From: Aminobacter ciceronei | GTDB taxonomy: Bacteria > Pseudomonadota > Alphaproteobacteria > Rhizobiales > Rhizobiaceae | Assembly (NCBI RefSeq): GCF_014138625.1 | Contig: NZ_JACJHY010000028.1 | Span: forward strand, 1 to 64,000 | Direction: 5' to 3' | DNA length: 64,000 nt | Shown here: positions 18,541 through 27,637 of the stretch, one piece after another | Position numbering within the stretch: position 1 is the first letter of the stretch | Layout: each line of letters begins with the position of its first letter | The notes under the pieces: generated by a model | What the model was told of the DNA's origin: nothing | Seen by the model: only the letters and a program-made list of their open reading frames with translations | Databases searched by the model: none | Position numbers and translations under genes: made by a program

Positions 18541-19419
18541 ATGACGCTCGCTGCGGCTGCACAATCCACGACCTGGACCTATGTCGATGGCGATTGGCAC
18601 GAGGGCAATGTCGCGCTCATCGGCCCGCGCAGCCACGCCATGTGGCTTGGGTCCAGCGTCTTCGACGGCGGCCGCTGGTTCGAGGGCGTGGCGCCCGATC
18701 TTGAAGCGCATTCGCGGCGGGTCAACTCCTCGGCGATCGCGCTCGGTCTGAAGCCGACGATGAGCCCGGAGCAGATCGTCGGGCTGACCTGGGATGGGCT
18801 CAAGAAATTCGACGGCAAGACCGCCGTTTACATCAGGCCGATGTATTGGGCCGAGCATGGCGGCTACATGGGTGTCCCGGCGGACCCGTCTTCGACGCGG
18901 TTCTGCCTCTGCCTCTACGAATCACCGATGCTGCCGCCGACCGGATTTTCGATCGGCCTGTCGCCATTTCGCCGCCCGAGCATGGAAACGATGCCGACCA
19001 ACGCCAAGGCCGGCTGCCTTTATCCGAACAACGGCCGCGCCATCCTCGATGCCAAGATGCGCGGTTTCGACAATGCGCTGGTGCTCGACATGCTGGGCAA
19101 CGTCGCCGAGACCGGATCGTCGAACATCTTCCTGGTCAAGAACGGCCAGGTGTTCACCCCGGCGCCGAATGGAACTTTCTTGTCCGGAATCACCCGCAGC
19201 CGGACAATGTCGTTGCTTGCCGAGAGCGGCCACACCGTTATCGAGAAGATGCTTTCGGTGCGCGAATTCCTCGAAGCCGACGAGATTTTCTCGACCGGAA
19301 ACCATTCCAAGGTCGTTCCGGTGACGCGCATCGAAGACCGAAATCTGCAGCCGGGACCGGTAGCAAAAAAGTCTCGCGAGCTATATTGGGAGTGGGCTCA
19401 CTCTACCGGCAAGGCCTGA
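18541..19419 (+). CDS. Class IV aminotransferase (branched-chain amino acid aminotransferase-like)
   Basis: 292-residue fold type IV PLP aminotransferase, probably transferring amino groups between branched-chain amino acids and 2-oxoglutarate. The PLP lysine is in TNAKAGCLYPNNGRA, and the phosphate-binding end in LSGITRSRTMSLLAE. EADEIFSTGNHSKVVPVTRIE matches the C-terminal family pattern. ATG 18541 has GGGAAAAG upstream; the frame is open back to 18478. D-amino acid and aminodeoxychorismate enzymes share the fold; a second ilvE-type gene elsewhere would make this a paralogue. Confidence 0.85.
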   Translation: MTLAAAAQSTTWTYVDGDWHEGNVALIGPRSHAMWLGSSVFDGGRWFEGVAPDLEAHSRRVNSSAIALGLKPTMSPEQIVGLTWDGLKKFDGKTAVYIRPMYWAEHGGYMGVPADPSSTRFCLCLYESPMLPPTGFSIGLSPFRRPSMETMPTNAKAGCLYPNNGRAILDAKMRGFDNALVLDMLGNVAETGSSNIFLVKNGQVFTPAPNGTFLSGITRSRTMSLLAESGHTVIEKMLSVREFLEADEIFSTGNHSKVVPVTRIEDRNLQPGPVAKKSRELYWEWAHSTGKA

Positions 19420-19526
19420 GTGCAGCGAAGAAAAAACAGTGCCTCTCATCTGTTTCCAAGATGACGACGACCTATCTGTAGACGGCATAGTCATGCCGCG
19501 AAATTGCCAGCAAGGGAGTATGATCC

Positions 19527-20123
19527 ATGGCTTTTGAATTGCCCGAATTGCCCTACGACTACGAGGCGCTGCAGCCCTTCATGTCGAAGGAGACGCTCGA
19601 GTACCATCACGACAAGCACCACAAGGCCTATGTCGACAACGGCAACAAGCTGGCTGCCGAAGCGGGCATGGACAAGCTGTCGCTGGAAGAGGTGGTGAAG
19701 CAGTCGTTCGGCAAGAACGCCGGCCTGTTCAACAACGCCGCCCAGCACTACAACCACGTCCACTTCTGGAAGTGGATGAAGAAGGGCGGCGGCGGCAACA
19801 AGCTGCCAGGCGCACTGCAGAAGGCCGTCGATGCCGATCTCGGCGGTTACGACAAGTTCAAGGCCGACTTCATCGCTGCCGGCACCACGCAGTTCGGCTC
19901 GGGCTGGGCCTGGCTGTCGGTCAAGGATGGCAAGCTCGCCATTTCCAAGACCCCGAACGGCGAGAACCCGCTGGTTCACGGCGCGACCCCGATCCTCGGC
20001 GTCGACGTCTGGGAGCACTCCTACTACATCGACTATCGCAATGCCCGTCCGAAGTATCTCGAGGCATTCGTCGACAGCCTGATCAACTGGGACTACGTGC
20101 TCGAGCTCTACGAAAAGGCCTGA
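19527..20123 (+). CDS. sodB: Superoxide dismutase, Fe/Mn family
   Basis: 198-residue cytoplasmic superoxide dismutase. Metal ligands are seen in TLEYHHDKHHKAY (first His), the histidine-rich FNNAAQHYNHVHFW (second His), and GVDVWEHSYYIDYRN (Asp and His). A glutamine in FNNAAQ favours the iron type, but rhizobial enzymes of this family can be cambialistic, so metal preference is uncertain. No signal peptide. AAGGGAG precedes the start. Followed by a strong terminator, so monocistronic. Confidence 0.95.
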   Translation: MAFELPELPYDYEALQPFMSKETLEYHHDKHHKAYVDNGNKLAAEAGMDKLSLEEVVKQSFGKNAGLFNNAAQHYNHVHFWKWMKKGGGGNKLPGALQKAVDADLGGYDKFKADFIAAGTTQFGSGWAWLSVKDGKLAISKTPNGENPLVHGATPILGVDVWEHSYYIDYRNARPKYLEAFVDSLINWDYVLELYEKA

Positions 20124-20181
20124 GCCGCAGACCCGCCCGGTCGCATCCCCTGATGTGACCGGTGACCGGCCGACGCATCTG

Positions 20182-20207
20182 AAACCCCGGCAACCGCCGG
20201 GGTTTTT
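20182..20207 (+). terminator. Rho-independent terminator after sodB
   Basis: 10-base arms AAACCCCGGC (20182-20191) and GCCGGGGTTT (20196-20205) with a 4-base loop, followed by a T-tract; 58 bases after the stop. Confidence 0.88.
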
Positions 20208-20329
20208 GCGTTTGGGTGGAAATGTTCGAAAAACTCTAACAGTCACGGAAGCGTGAAGAGAATTTCAGGACGAATTCGGCCAGTTTCGCCGTTGGCCCTA
20301 GGCAGCTGTTGCAACCGAGAGAGGACCTG

Positions 20330-20767
20330 ATGAAAAAGATTGTGTTTGCCGTCGCAGCGCTCGCGCTCGCCACCACCGCAGCATTCGCCGATGTGATTGC
20401 TGACCGCCAGGCAGTGATGAAGGAAAATGCGAAGCAAGTCGGCACACTGGTGAAGATGGTGAAGGGCGAGGCGCCGTTCGATGCGGCGGCTGTCGTCGCC
20501 GCCCTGACCGCGCTCAACGACAACGTCCAGAAGATCGACGTGGCAGCGTCGTTCCCCGCCGGCAGCGACAAGGGCGACACCACCGCCTCGCCGAAGATCT
20601 GGGAAGACCTGGCCGGCTTCCAGGCCCAGGTCGACAAGTTCAAGGAAGTCACTGCCGCCGCAGTCGCCAGCCCGGCTGCGGATCTGGATGCGTTGAAGGC
20701 GCAGGTCGGCACCATCGGCCAGACCTGCGGCACCTGCCACGAGGCGTTCCGCGTGAAGAAGGGCTGA
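20330..20767 (+). CDS. Exported class II cytochrome c (cytochrome c'-type)
   Basis: 145 residues: a signal peptide of about 20 (MKKIVFAVAALALATTAAFA) and a four-helix cytochrome c'-type domain with a single C-terminal haem site CGTCHEAFR close to the end, the position characteristic of class II cytochromes. Such proteins sit in the periplasm and bind gases or carry electrons. ATG 20330 follows GAGAGGA. The next gene, another cytochrome, starts 10 bases after the stop, so they are likely cotranscribed. The ccm genes at 44429-48475 supply haem-attachment functions. Confidence 0.9.
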   Translation: MKKIVFAVAALALATTAAFADVIADRQAVMKENAKQVGTLVKMVKGEAPFDAAAVVAALTALNDNVQKIDVAASFPAGSDKGDTTASPKIWEDLAGFQAQVDKFKEVTAAAVASPAADLDALKAQVGTIGQTCGTCHEAFRVKKG

Positions 20768-20777
20768 CCCCTCGCGG

Positions 20778-21731
20778 ATGGCTGTTTTCAGGAAAATCGC
20801 AGTTGCGGCTCTGGCGCTTGGCGGCGCCGGGGCCGCAATTTTCTGGTGGCTGACGGTGCCGGAGAGGCTGGCGCCTGACATGTTGGCTGCGTTGGGAACC
20901 GGCGACACCGGCCGCGGCCAGCGCATATTCGACGCCGGCGGTTGCGCCTCGTGTCACGCCAGGCCGAAATCCGAAGGCGACGCGCGGCTGCAGCTCGCCG
21001 GCGGCGTCGAACTCAAGACGCAGTTCGGCACCTTCGTCGCGCCGAACATTTCTTCCGATCCCAATGACGGCATCGGCGCATGGTCGCTCGAAGACTTCGC
21101 CAATGCGATGCTGAAAGGCGTGTCGCGCGAGGGCCAGCATCTCTATCCGGCATTTCCCTATGCCTCCTACGCCCGCATGAAGCCGGCTGACGTCGCCGAC
21201 CTCTACGCCTTCCTGAAGACGCTGCCGGCGGTTGAGGGCAGGGCGCCTGATCACGAGCTTGGCTTCCCCTTCAACATACGGCTCGGGCTGGGACTGTGGA
21301 AACAGCTCTATCTCAGCGATCAGCCGGTGGTCGCCTTTGCCGAGGGCACGCCCGACAAGGTGCTGCATGGGCGTGACCTTGTCGAGGGTGCCGGCCATTG
21401 CGGCGAATGCCACACGCCGCGCAGCCTTGCCGGCGGCACCGAAAAGGGCCAGTGGCTGGCCGGCGCTAGGGCAGCCGAAGGCGACGGCGTCGTGCCCAAC
21501 ATCACGCCCGAAGGCAAGGACATCAGCGGCTGGTCCGAAGCCGATATCGCCGGCTATCTCGAAACCGGCTTCACGCCGGAGTTCGATTCCGTGGGCGGCA
21601 CCATGGTCGAGGTGCAGAAGAACATGGCGAGACTGACTGCCGCCGACCGGGAGGCGATCGCCGCCTATCTCAAGGCGATCCCGCCACAGGCCAACGGTTA
21701 CCCGGCGCAGCAGCCGAAGCCCGCGGGTTGA
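20778..21731 (+). CDS. Membrane-anchored dihaem cytochrome c
   Basis: 317 residues. An uncleaved N-terminal helix or signal (about 5-28, AVAALALGGAGAAIFWWL) is followed by two c-type domains with haem motifs CASCH and CGECH. Candidate axial methionines lie in LYPAFPYASYARMK and VGGTMVEVQKNMARL. Such dihaem proteins carry electrons from periplasmic dehydrogenases to oxidases. No dehydrogenase lies next to it; its partner here is the class II cytochrome 10 bases upstream. Confidence 0.88.
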   Translation: MAVFRKIAVAALALGGAGAAIFWWLTVPERLAPDMLAALGTGDTGRGQRIFDAGGCASCHARPKSEGDARLQLAGGVELKTQFGTFVAPNISSDPNDGIGAWSLEDFANAMLKGVSREGQHLYPAFPYASYARMKPADVADLYAFLKTLPAVEGRAPDHELGFPFNIRLGLGLWKQLYLSDQPVVAFAEGTPDKVLHGRDLVEGAGHCGECHTPRSLAGGTEKGQWLAGARAAEGDGVVPNITPEGKDISGWSEADIAGYLETGFTPEFDSVGGTMVEVQKNMARLTAADREAIAAYLKAIPPQANGYPAQQPKPAG

Positions 21732-21736
21732 GCCCC

Positions 21737-21759
21737 ACCGGCGGCCAGAGGCCGCCGGT
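21737..21759. terminator. GC-rich hairpin between convergent genes
   Basis: 10-base arms ACCGGCGGCC and GGCCGCCGGT with a 3-base loop between the cytochrome and oligopeptidase genes. The T-tract is poor (CTCTCC), so termination efficiency is uncertain. Confidence 0.45.
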
Positions 21760-21774
21760 CTCTCCATCGCGATG

Positions 21775-23874
21775 TCAGGCGCGCCCGGCCACCTTCAGAG
21801 CGAAAGCGTAGTTGAAGGCGACTTCCTCGAGCCTGGAGAAGCGGCCGGAGGCGCCGGCATGGCCCGAATCCATGTTGATCTTGAACAGCACCGGGCTGTT
21901 GCCCGACTTGCGCTCGCGCAGCCGTGCCGCCCATTTGGCCGGCTCCCAATAGGTGACGCGCGGATCGGTCAGGCCGGCCACCGCCAGGATCGGCGGATAG
22001 TCGACCTCAGCGACATTGTCGTAGGGCGAGTAGGCGGCGATGGTCTTGTAGTCCGCTTCCGAGGCGATCGGATTGCCCCATTCGGGCCATTCCGGCGGCG
22101 TCAGCGGCAAGGTGTCGTCGAGCATGGTGGTCAGCACGTCGACGAAGGGCACTTCGGCGATGATGCCGGCAAAGGCCTCGGGCGCCATGTTGGCCACCGC
22201 TCCCATCAGCATGCCGCCGGCCGAGCCGCCTTGCGCGACGATGCGCTCATGCGCGGTGTAGCGCTCGGCGACGAGATGGTGGGCTGAGGCGATGAAGTCG
22301 GTGAAGGTGTTGACCTTGGTCGCGCGCTTGCCGTCCTCGTACCAGGCATAACCCTTGTCCTTGCCGCCGCGGATATGGGCGATGGCATAGACGAAGCCGC
22401 GGTCGACCAGCGACAGACAGTTGGTGTTGAACGAAGCCGGAATGGTCATGCCGTAGGAGCCGTAGCCATAGAGCAGGCAGGGTGCTGTTCCGTCGAGTGG
22501 CGTGTCGCGGTGATGGATCAGCGAGATCGGCACCAGTTCGCCATCCGGCGCCGGAGCCATCAGGCGGCGCGTGACATAGTCCTCGATGTTGTGGCCCGAC
22601 GGCACTTCCTGCGTCTTGAGCAGGGTTCGTTCGCGTGTCCGCATGTTGTAGTCGAATAGCTGCGACGGGGTGGTCATCGACGAATAGGAAAAGCGCATGG
22701 TGTCGGTGTCGTATTCGTAGGAACCCGACAGCCCGAGCGAGAACGCCTCTTCGGGGAAGGAGATCAGGTGCTCGGCACCCGTGGCGCGCTCATGGACGAC
22801 GATGCGGGGCAGGCCCTCCTTGCGCTCGAGGCGGACCATGAAGTCCTTGAAGCCGACCACCGACAGGATGAGGCGGCCAGGTTCATGGGCGACCAGCTCC
22901 TTCCAGTTGCTTCGCGCCGGATCGCTGACCGGCGCCGTCATGATCTTGAAGTCCTTGGCGCCATCGGCGTTGGTCAGCACGAAGAAGATGTCGCCGCCTT
23001 CTTCGAGGTCGTATTGCAGGCCGATCTCGCGCGCTGCCACAAGTTTTGGCGCCGCCAGCGGATCGGTCGCCGGAAACAGGCGGTACTCCGATGTCTCATG
23101 GTCGCTGATGGAGATCATGATCCATTCGTTGGAGCGCGTGCCGCCGACATTCATGAAGAAGCCGGGGTCGGTTTCCTCATAGACCAGCCGGTCCGCTGCG
23201 GCGTCCGTGCCGAGCCCATGGTAGAACACCTTTGACGGCCGGTGGTTGGGATCGAGGCGGGTGTAGAAGAAGCCGGTATTGGCCGCGTCCCATGTGCCCG
23301 AACCGCCGGTGTCGCCGACCACGTCGTCAAGTTCCGCGCCGCTGCCGATGTCACGCACGCGCAGCGTGTAGAATTCCGACCCCTTGTCGTCGAAGGCCCA
23401 GATCAGGCGCTTGTGGTCCGACGAGTGGTCGATGCCGCCGAGGCGGAAATAGGCGTGGCCGTCGGCTTCCTTGTCGCCGTCGAGGATGATCTCTTCCGGA
23501 CCGCCTTCGCTCGGAATGCGGAAGTAGCGCGGCTGCTCGCCGCCCTTCTTGAACGAGGAGCCATAAGCGAAAGGGCCATCCTTCATCGGCACCGAGGAAT
23601 CGTCTTCCTTGATGCGGCCCTTCATCTCGGCAAACAGCGCCTTCCTGAGCTCGACGGTGTCGGCCATCAGTTCGGCCTGATAGGTGTTTTCCGCCTCGAG
23701 ATGGCTGCGGATATCGGCATCGAGCACGCTCGGGTCGCGGAACACCTCCTGCCAGTTGTCGGCGCGCAGCCAGGCATATTCGTCGACGCGCGTGATGCCG
23801 TGGCGCGTGTCGGAGACGGGGCGCTTGTCGGTCACGGGCGCGGCGATGTCGGCGAAGATCTTGGGTCGGGTCAT
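21775..23874 (-). CDS. ptrB: Oligopeptidase B (prolyl oligopeptidase family S9)
   Basis: 699-residue serine peptidase: a seven-bladed beta-propeller (about 1-400) gates a C-terminal alpha/beta hydrolase domain. The catalytic serine is in QGGSAGGMLMG, the aspartate in GLTDPRV, and the histidine in SGHAGASGRF. The oxyanion-region tyrosine is in YGSYG. It cuts short peptides after basic residues in the cytoplasm. The length fits the family (about 690). Convergent with the cytochrome pair; divergent from the small exported protein. Confidence 0.93.
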   Translation of the reverse strand: MTRPKIFADIAAPVTDKRPVSDTRHGITRVDEYAWLRADNWQEVFRDPSVLDADIRSHLEAENTYQAELMADTVELRKALFAEMKGRIKEDDSSVPMKDGPFAYGSSFKKGGEQPRYFRIPSEGGPEEIILDGDKEADGHAYFRLGGIDHSSDHKRLIWAFDDKGSEFYTLRVRDIGSGAELDDVVGDTGGSGTWDAANTGFFYTRLDPNHRPSKVFYHGLGTDAAADRLVYEETDPGFFMNVGGTRSNEWIMISISDHETSEYRLFPATDPLAAPKLVAAREIGLQYDLEEGGDIFFVLTNADGAKDFKIMTAPVSDPARSNWKELVAHEPGRLILSVVGFKDFMVRLERKEGLPRIVVHERATGAEHLISFPEEAFSLGLSGSYEYDTDTMRFSYSSMTTPSQLFDYNMRTRERTLLKTQEVPSGHNIEDYVTRRLMAPAPDGELVPISLIHHRDTPLDGTAPCLLYGYGSYGMTIPASFNTNCLSLVDRGFVYAIAHIRGGKDKGYAWYEDGKRATKVNTFTDFIASAHHLVAERYTAHERIVAQGGSAGGMLMGAVANMAPEAFAGIIAEVPFVDVLTTMLDDTLPLTPPEWPEWGNPIASEADYKTIAAYSPYDNVAEVDYPPILAVAGLTDPRVTYWEPAKWAARLRERKSGNSPVLFKINMDSGHAGASGRFSRLEEVAFNYAFALKVAGRA

Positions 23875-23999
23875 TAGGTCTCGCGTGGGTGCTGAATCTT
23901 GAATGCCGAATGAACACGTCGATCAGGGCGGGTTCAAGGGCGGAGTTGCAGTGTGGCGGCAACGTATATGTGACCGGCCATGCCGAAGGAGAAGACCAG

Positions 24000-24362
24000 A
24001 TGTTCAAGAAGACCGCCGCAGCAGTTGCCATTGCCTCGACAGTCGCCGTTTTCGCGGCCGAATCCCATGCCGCTGCCTTTTCCGCCTGGGAAGTTGCCAG
24101 GGTGCCGTGGGGCGATACGCTCAACATCCGCAAGTTCCCGTCGAACGGCTCGCAGAAGCAGGCGGCCTATCCCAACGGCAAGGTGCTGCAGATGACCGGC
24201 CGTTGCACCGGCGGGGTCGATCTGCGCGACATCAGCCGTCTGCCCGTGTGGAAGCAGGAGCAGCGGGTCCGCTACAGCTGGTGCCAGGTCTGGCATGACC
24301 CCGCACAGAACGGCAACTACGTCACCGGCTGGGTCTATGGTCGCTACATCACCCCGTACTGA
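24000..24362 (+). CDS. Small exported SH3-like protein
   Basis: 120 residues: a signal peptide (about 1-25, MFKKTAAAVAIASTVAVFAA...) and a mature domain whose pattern resembles bacterial SH3 domains: LNIRKFPSNGSQ, a central GRCTGG, then CQVWHDPAQNGNYVTGWVYGRYITPY. Two cysteines (GRCTGG, WCQVW) could form a disulfide. AAGGAG lies eight bases before ATG 24000. Probably a periplasmic protein, perhaps wall-associated; no specific function recognised. Confidence 0.78.
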   Translation: MFKKTAAAVAIASTVAVFAAESHAAAFSAWEVARVPWGDTLNIRKFPSNGSQKQAAYPNGKVLQMTGRCTGGVDLRDISRLPVWKQEQRVRYSWCQVWHDPAQNGNYVTGWVYGRYITPY

Positions 24363-24522
24363 CGCGTTTCCAGGTGACATTGCCGCAGCTGCCGCAACGG
24401 CGGAAAGCGGTTGTCGTTGACAAGGTCCGATTGCGCTTGCCCTTTGGCTGCCCGACGTCTATGCCCTCAGGTCAACAACGTGAGACACAAAGAGGGCCCG
24501 TCCGCTGACCTTCCTGATACTC

Positions 24523-26835
24523 ATGCTGCCGTTTGCGGGAGCGTTGCTTGCACCTGCGCTCGTTCGCGTGATGAAACACAATGCCGGCTGGCTGCTGGCC
24601 GCCATTCCACTGGTCGTTTTTCTGCATCTTGCCGGCATGCTCGATGCGGTCAGCAAAGGCAGTTCGATCTCTGGTGGATTTGACTGGGCTCCGAGTCTCG
24701 GTCTTCGCTTCTCCTGGTTTCTCGATGGCCTGTCACTGACCTTTGCCCTGCTGATATCAGGCATCGGCACGCTGATCGTGATTTATGCCGGCGGCTATCT
24801 CAAAGGGCACCCGCATCAGGGCCGCTTTTTCTCGTTCATCCTGCTGTTCATGGGAGCGATGCTGGGACTTGTCGTCTCGGATTCGTTCCTGATGCTGTTC
24901 GTCTACTGGGAGCTGACGTCGATCACGTCGTTCCTTTTGATCGGCTTCGACCACGGGCGGGAAGCTTCGCGGCGCGCGGCACTGCAGGCGCTGCTGGTCA
25001 CCGGCATTGGCGGGCTTTCCCTGTTGGCAGGTCTGCTGGTCATCGCCCAGGCAACCGGCATGAGCGAGCTCTCGTCGCTGCTCGGCTCCGTCGACGCCTT
25101 GCGCAACAGCCCGCTCTACCTTGCTGCCCTGTTGCTTGTGTTGGGCGGCGCTTTCACCAAATCGGCGCAGTTTCCGTTCCATTTCTGGCTGCCCAACGCC
25201 ATGGAAGCGCCGACGCCCGTCTCGGCCTACCTGCATTCGGCGACCATGGTGAAAGCAGGCGTCTATCTGCTGATGCGCCTCAATCCCGTGATGGGCGACA
25301 CTGCGGCCTGGGAGACGATCCTGCCAGTGTTCGGCGGCGCGACACTTGCGATTGGCACGTTGCTCGCTGTCAGGCAGACCGATCTCAAGCTGATGCTCGC
25401 CTACACCACGGTCTCCTCTCTCGGACTGCTGGTGATGCTGACAGGCCTTGGTTCCGACAAGGCGATCGAGGCGGCGGCGCTTTATCTGATCGCCCATTCG
25501 ATGTTCAAGGGCGCGCTGTTCATGGTCGCCGGCCTGATCGACCATGAGGCGGGTACGCGCGACATCACCTGCCTGCGCGGCCTGCGCAAGGCCATGCCGA
25601 TCACTTTCGTTGCCGCGATGCTTGCAGCACTCTCGATGGGCGGGCTGCCGCTGTTCTCAGGCTTTCTGGCCAAGGAACAGATTTATTATGCACTTGGTTC
25701 GCCGGAGGGCTGGCAGGCCGTGCTGCTCGTCATAGCCGTCTGCGGCAATGCGCTGATGTTTGCCATCGGATTTGCGGTGGCACTTCGGCCTTTCCTCGGC
25801 GATGCCTTGAGGACGCCGAAGGCGGCGCATGAAGGGCCGATATCGCTGTGGCTGGGGCCGGCTGTGCTCGGAGCCTTGGGACTGGCTGCGGCCGTTGCCG
25901 CGCCGATCACGCATCGGTTCCTGTCGTCGCCCGCGGCGAGCGCCGTTGCCGGCAGCCCCATCGAGGTCACCATCTCGACGATCCCGCACATCGGCGTGCC
26001 GCTGTTGCTGTCCGGCCTGACGGTCGCGCTGGGCATCGCCGCCTATGTCAGGCTCGACAGCTTGCGCGGCGCGACGGCTGGCGTTCTCCAGGCGATCGGC
26101 TGGGGCCCGGACCGTGGCTTCGACCAGGTGCTGCGCGGCCTCTTGCGGCTCGCGACAGGTCTGACGCGCATCATCCACAACGGCCGCCTCGACATCTACA
26201 TGACTGTTACCTTCGTCGCGGTGGCGGCAGCGCTGCTGCTGCCGATGGTGCTGTTCGGCGAGCTGCCCTCGATGCCTGATGTGCCGGCATTGCGCTTCTA
26301 TGAATGGGGCGTTCTGGCCATCGCCGTGATCGGCGTCGCTGCCGTGGTCAAGGCGCGCAGCCGGCTGACGGCCATCGTTTCGCTCGGCATCCAGGGTTTT
26401 GCCGTCGCCTTGCTCTACATGCTGTTCGGCGCGCCAGACCTGTCCTTCACCCAGTTCATGGTCGAGACGCTGTCGGTGGTGATCCTGGCGCTGGTCATGA
26501 CGCGGCTCAGGCTTGCGCCGACCGACCGCCGCCCGCATGCGCAGAAGCTTCTGGACATGGCAATTGCCGCAGCTTGCGGTACGGCCTTCGCGCTGCTTCT
26601 GCTCAAGGTGACGCAACTGCCGTTCGACGACCGGCTGTCGCAGTTCTTCAACACCTACGCCAAGACCATCGCCCATGGCCGCAATGTGGTGAACGTCATC
26701 ATCGTCGATTTCCGCGGCCTCGACACGCTGGGCGAAATCGCCGTGGTGATGGTGACGGGCCTCGCCATCCTTGCGCTGATACGCATCCGCTCGAAAAAGG
26801 CGGACGTTCATGCCCCGGTCAGGAAGGAGGCGTAA
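24523..26835 (+). CDS. mnhA: Mrp/Mnh-type Na+(K+)/H+ antiporter subunit A
   Basis: 770 residues from ATG 24523; many transmembrane helices. The first two thirds match the NuoL-like proton-channel subunit ([43 protein letters not shown]). The C-terminal part holds the MrpA-specific domain ([12 protein letters not shown] to RIRSKKA). The AGAGGG at 24491-24496 is 26 bases before the ATG but eight before an in-frame CTG at 24505, which would add LTFLIL and complete the first helix; the true start may be 24505. First of seven genes mnhA-G. These hetero-oligomers export Na+ or K+ for protons and serve pH and salt tolerance. Confidence 0.93.
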   Translation: MLPFAGALLAPALVRVMKHNAGWLLAAIPLVVFLHLAGMLDAVSKGSSISGGFDWAPSLGLRFSWFLDGLSLTFALLISGIGTLIVIYAGGYLKGHPHQGRFFSFILLFMGAMLGLVVSDSFLMLFVYWELTSITSFLLIGFDHGREASRRAALQALLVTGIGGLSLLAGLLVIAQATGMSELSSLLGSVDALRNSPLYLAALLLVLGGAFTKSAQFPFHFWLPNAMEAPTPVSAYLHSATMVKAGVYLLMRLNPVMGDTAAWETILPVFGGATLAIGTLLAVRQTDLKLMLAYTTVSSLGLLVMLTGLGSDKAIEAAALYLIAHSMFKGALFMVAGLIDHEAGTRDITCLRGLRKAMPITFVAAMLAALSMGGLPLFSGFLAKEQIYYALGSPEGWQAVLLVIAVCGNALMFAIGFAVALRPFLGDALRTPKAAHEGPISLWLGPAVLGALGLAAAVAAPITHRFLSSPAASAVAGSPIEVTISTIPHIGVPLLLSGLTVALGIAAYVRLDSLRGATAGVLQAIGWGPDRGFDQVLRGLLRLATGLTRIIHNGRLDIYMTVTFVAVAAALLLPMVLFGELPSMPDVPALRFYEWGVLAIAVIGVAAVVKARSRLTAIVSLGIQGFAVALLYMLFGAPDLSFTQFMVETLSVVILALVMTRLRLAPTDRRPHAQKLLDMAIAAACGTAFALLLLKVTQLPFDDRLSQFFNTYAKTIAHGRNVVNVIIVDFRGLDTLGEIAVVMVTGLAILALIRIRSKKADVHAPVRKEA

Positions 26836-26836
26836 C

Positions 26837-27256
26837 ATGCAGACGCTGATTTTCCGCACCGCCGCACCCTACCTCACCGGCCTGATGCTGATGTTTTCGG
26901 TGTTCGTCTTGTTGCGCGGCCACAATGAGCCGGGCGGCGGTTTCACCGGCGGCCTGATCGCGGCATCCGCCTTCGCCATCCACGGCATCGCCTTTGGCGT
27001 GCCGGCGGTGCGCCGGGCACTCTACTTCCACCCCATGGCGATATCAGGCTTTGGGCTGTTTGCCGCCGCTGCGGCTGGTCTGCCGTCGCTTCTGTTCGGC
27101 GTGCCGTTCCTGACCGGGCTGTGGATGTCGCCCGCCTTCTTCGGGATGTCTATCGACCTGTCGACGGTCATCGTCTTCGACATCGGCGTCTATCTGGTCG
27201 TGGTCGGCTCGTTCACCTCGATCGCTCTGGCGCTCGAAGACAGGGAGCACGACTGA
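26837..27256 (+). CDS. mnhB: Antiporter subunit B
   Basis: 139-residue membrane protein with four helices, matching MnhB/MrpB: an N-terminal helix, then [14 protein letters not shown] (a typical MnhB motif), and a last helix before [14 protein letters not shown] at 26826-26830 lies inside the end of mnhA, and the start is one base after the mnhA stop. In some rhizobia A and B are fused (PhaAB); here they are separate. Confidence 0.93.
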   Translation: MQTLIFRTAAPYLTGLMLMFSVFVLLRGHNEPGGGFTGGLIAASAFAIHGIAFGVPAVRRALYFHPMAISGFGLFAAAAAGLPSLLFGVPFLTGLWMSPAFFGMSIDLSTVIVFDIGVYLVVVGSFTSIALALEDREHD

Positions 27257-27633
27257 TGGAAGCCGTGTTCGCCATCCTCGTCGGCCTGTTCTTCGCTGCC
27301 GGCATCTATCTGATGCTGTCGCGGCACATCATCCGCATCCTGCTCGGCGTTGTGCTGTTCGGCAACGCGGTCAATCTTCTGATCTTCACCAATGGCCGCA
27401 TCATCCGCGAGGTGCCGCCGATCATCGCGGAAGGTCTCGACGTGCCGGCGGGCGCCGTGGTCAATCCGTTGCCGCAGGCGCTGATCCTGACGGCAATCGT
27501 CATCTCGTTCTGCTTCTTCTGCTTCCTGCTGGTGCTTGCCTATCGCGCCTATCAGGAGATCGGTACCGACGACACCGACAGCATGCGTGTCGCCGAGCCC
27601 GTGGACGACGGCTTGCCGCCGATGGGGTACTGA
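27256..27633 (+). CDS. mnhC: Antiporter subunit C (NuoK-like)
   Basis: 125 residues, three helices, the NuoK-like subunit: LSRHIIRILLGVVLFGNAVNLLIF, then the PLPQALILTAIVISF segment typical of MnhC/NuoK. Start and the previous stop overlap by one base (TGATG). Confidence 0.93.
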   Translation: MEAVFAILVGLFFAAGIYLMLSRHIIRILLGVVLFGNAVNLLIFTNGRIIREVPPIIAEGLDVPAGAVVNPLPQALILTAIVISFCFFCFLLVLAYRAYQEIGTDDTDSMRVAEPVDDGLPPMGY

Positions 27634-27637
27634 GACC

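Noticed and set aside
24417-24450. TTGACA at 24417 as the mnh promoter
   Set aside because: No acceptable -10 hexamer about 17 bases downstream.
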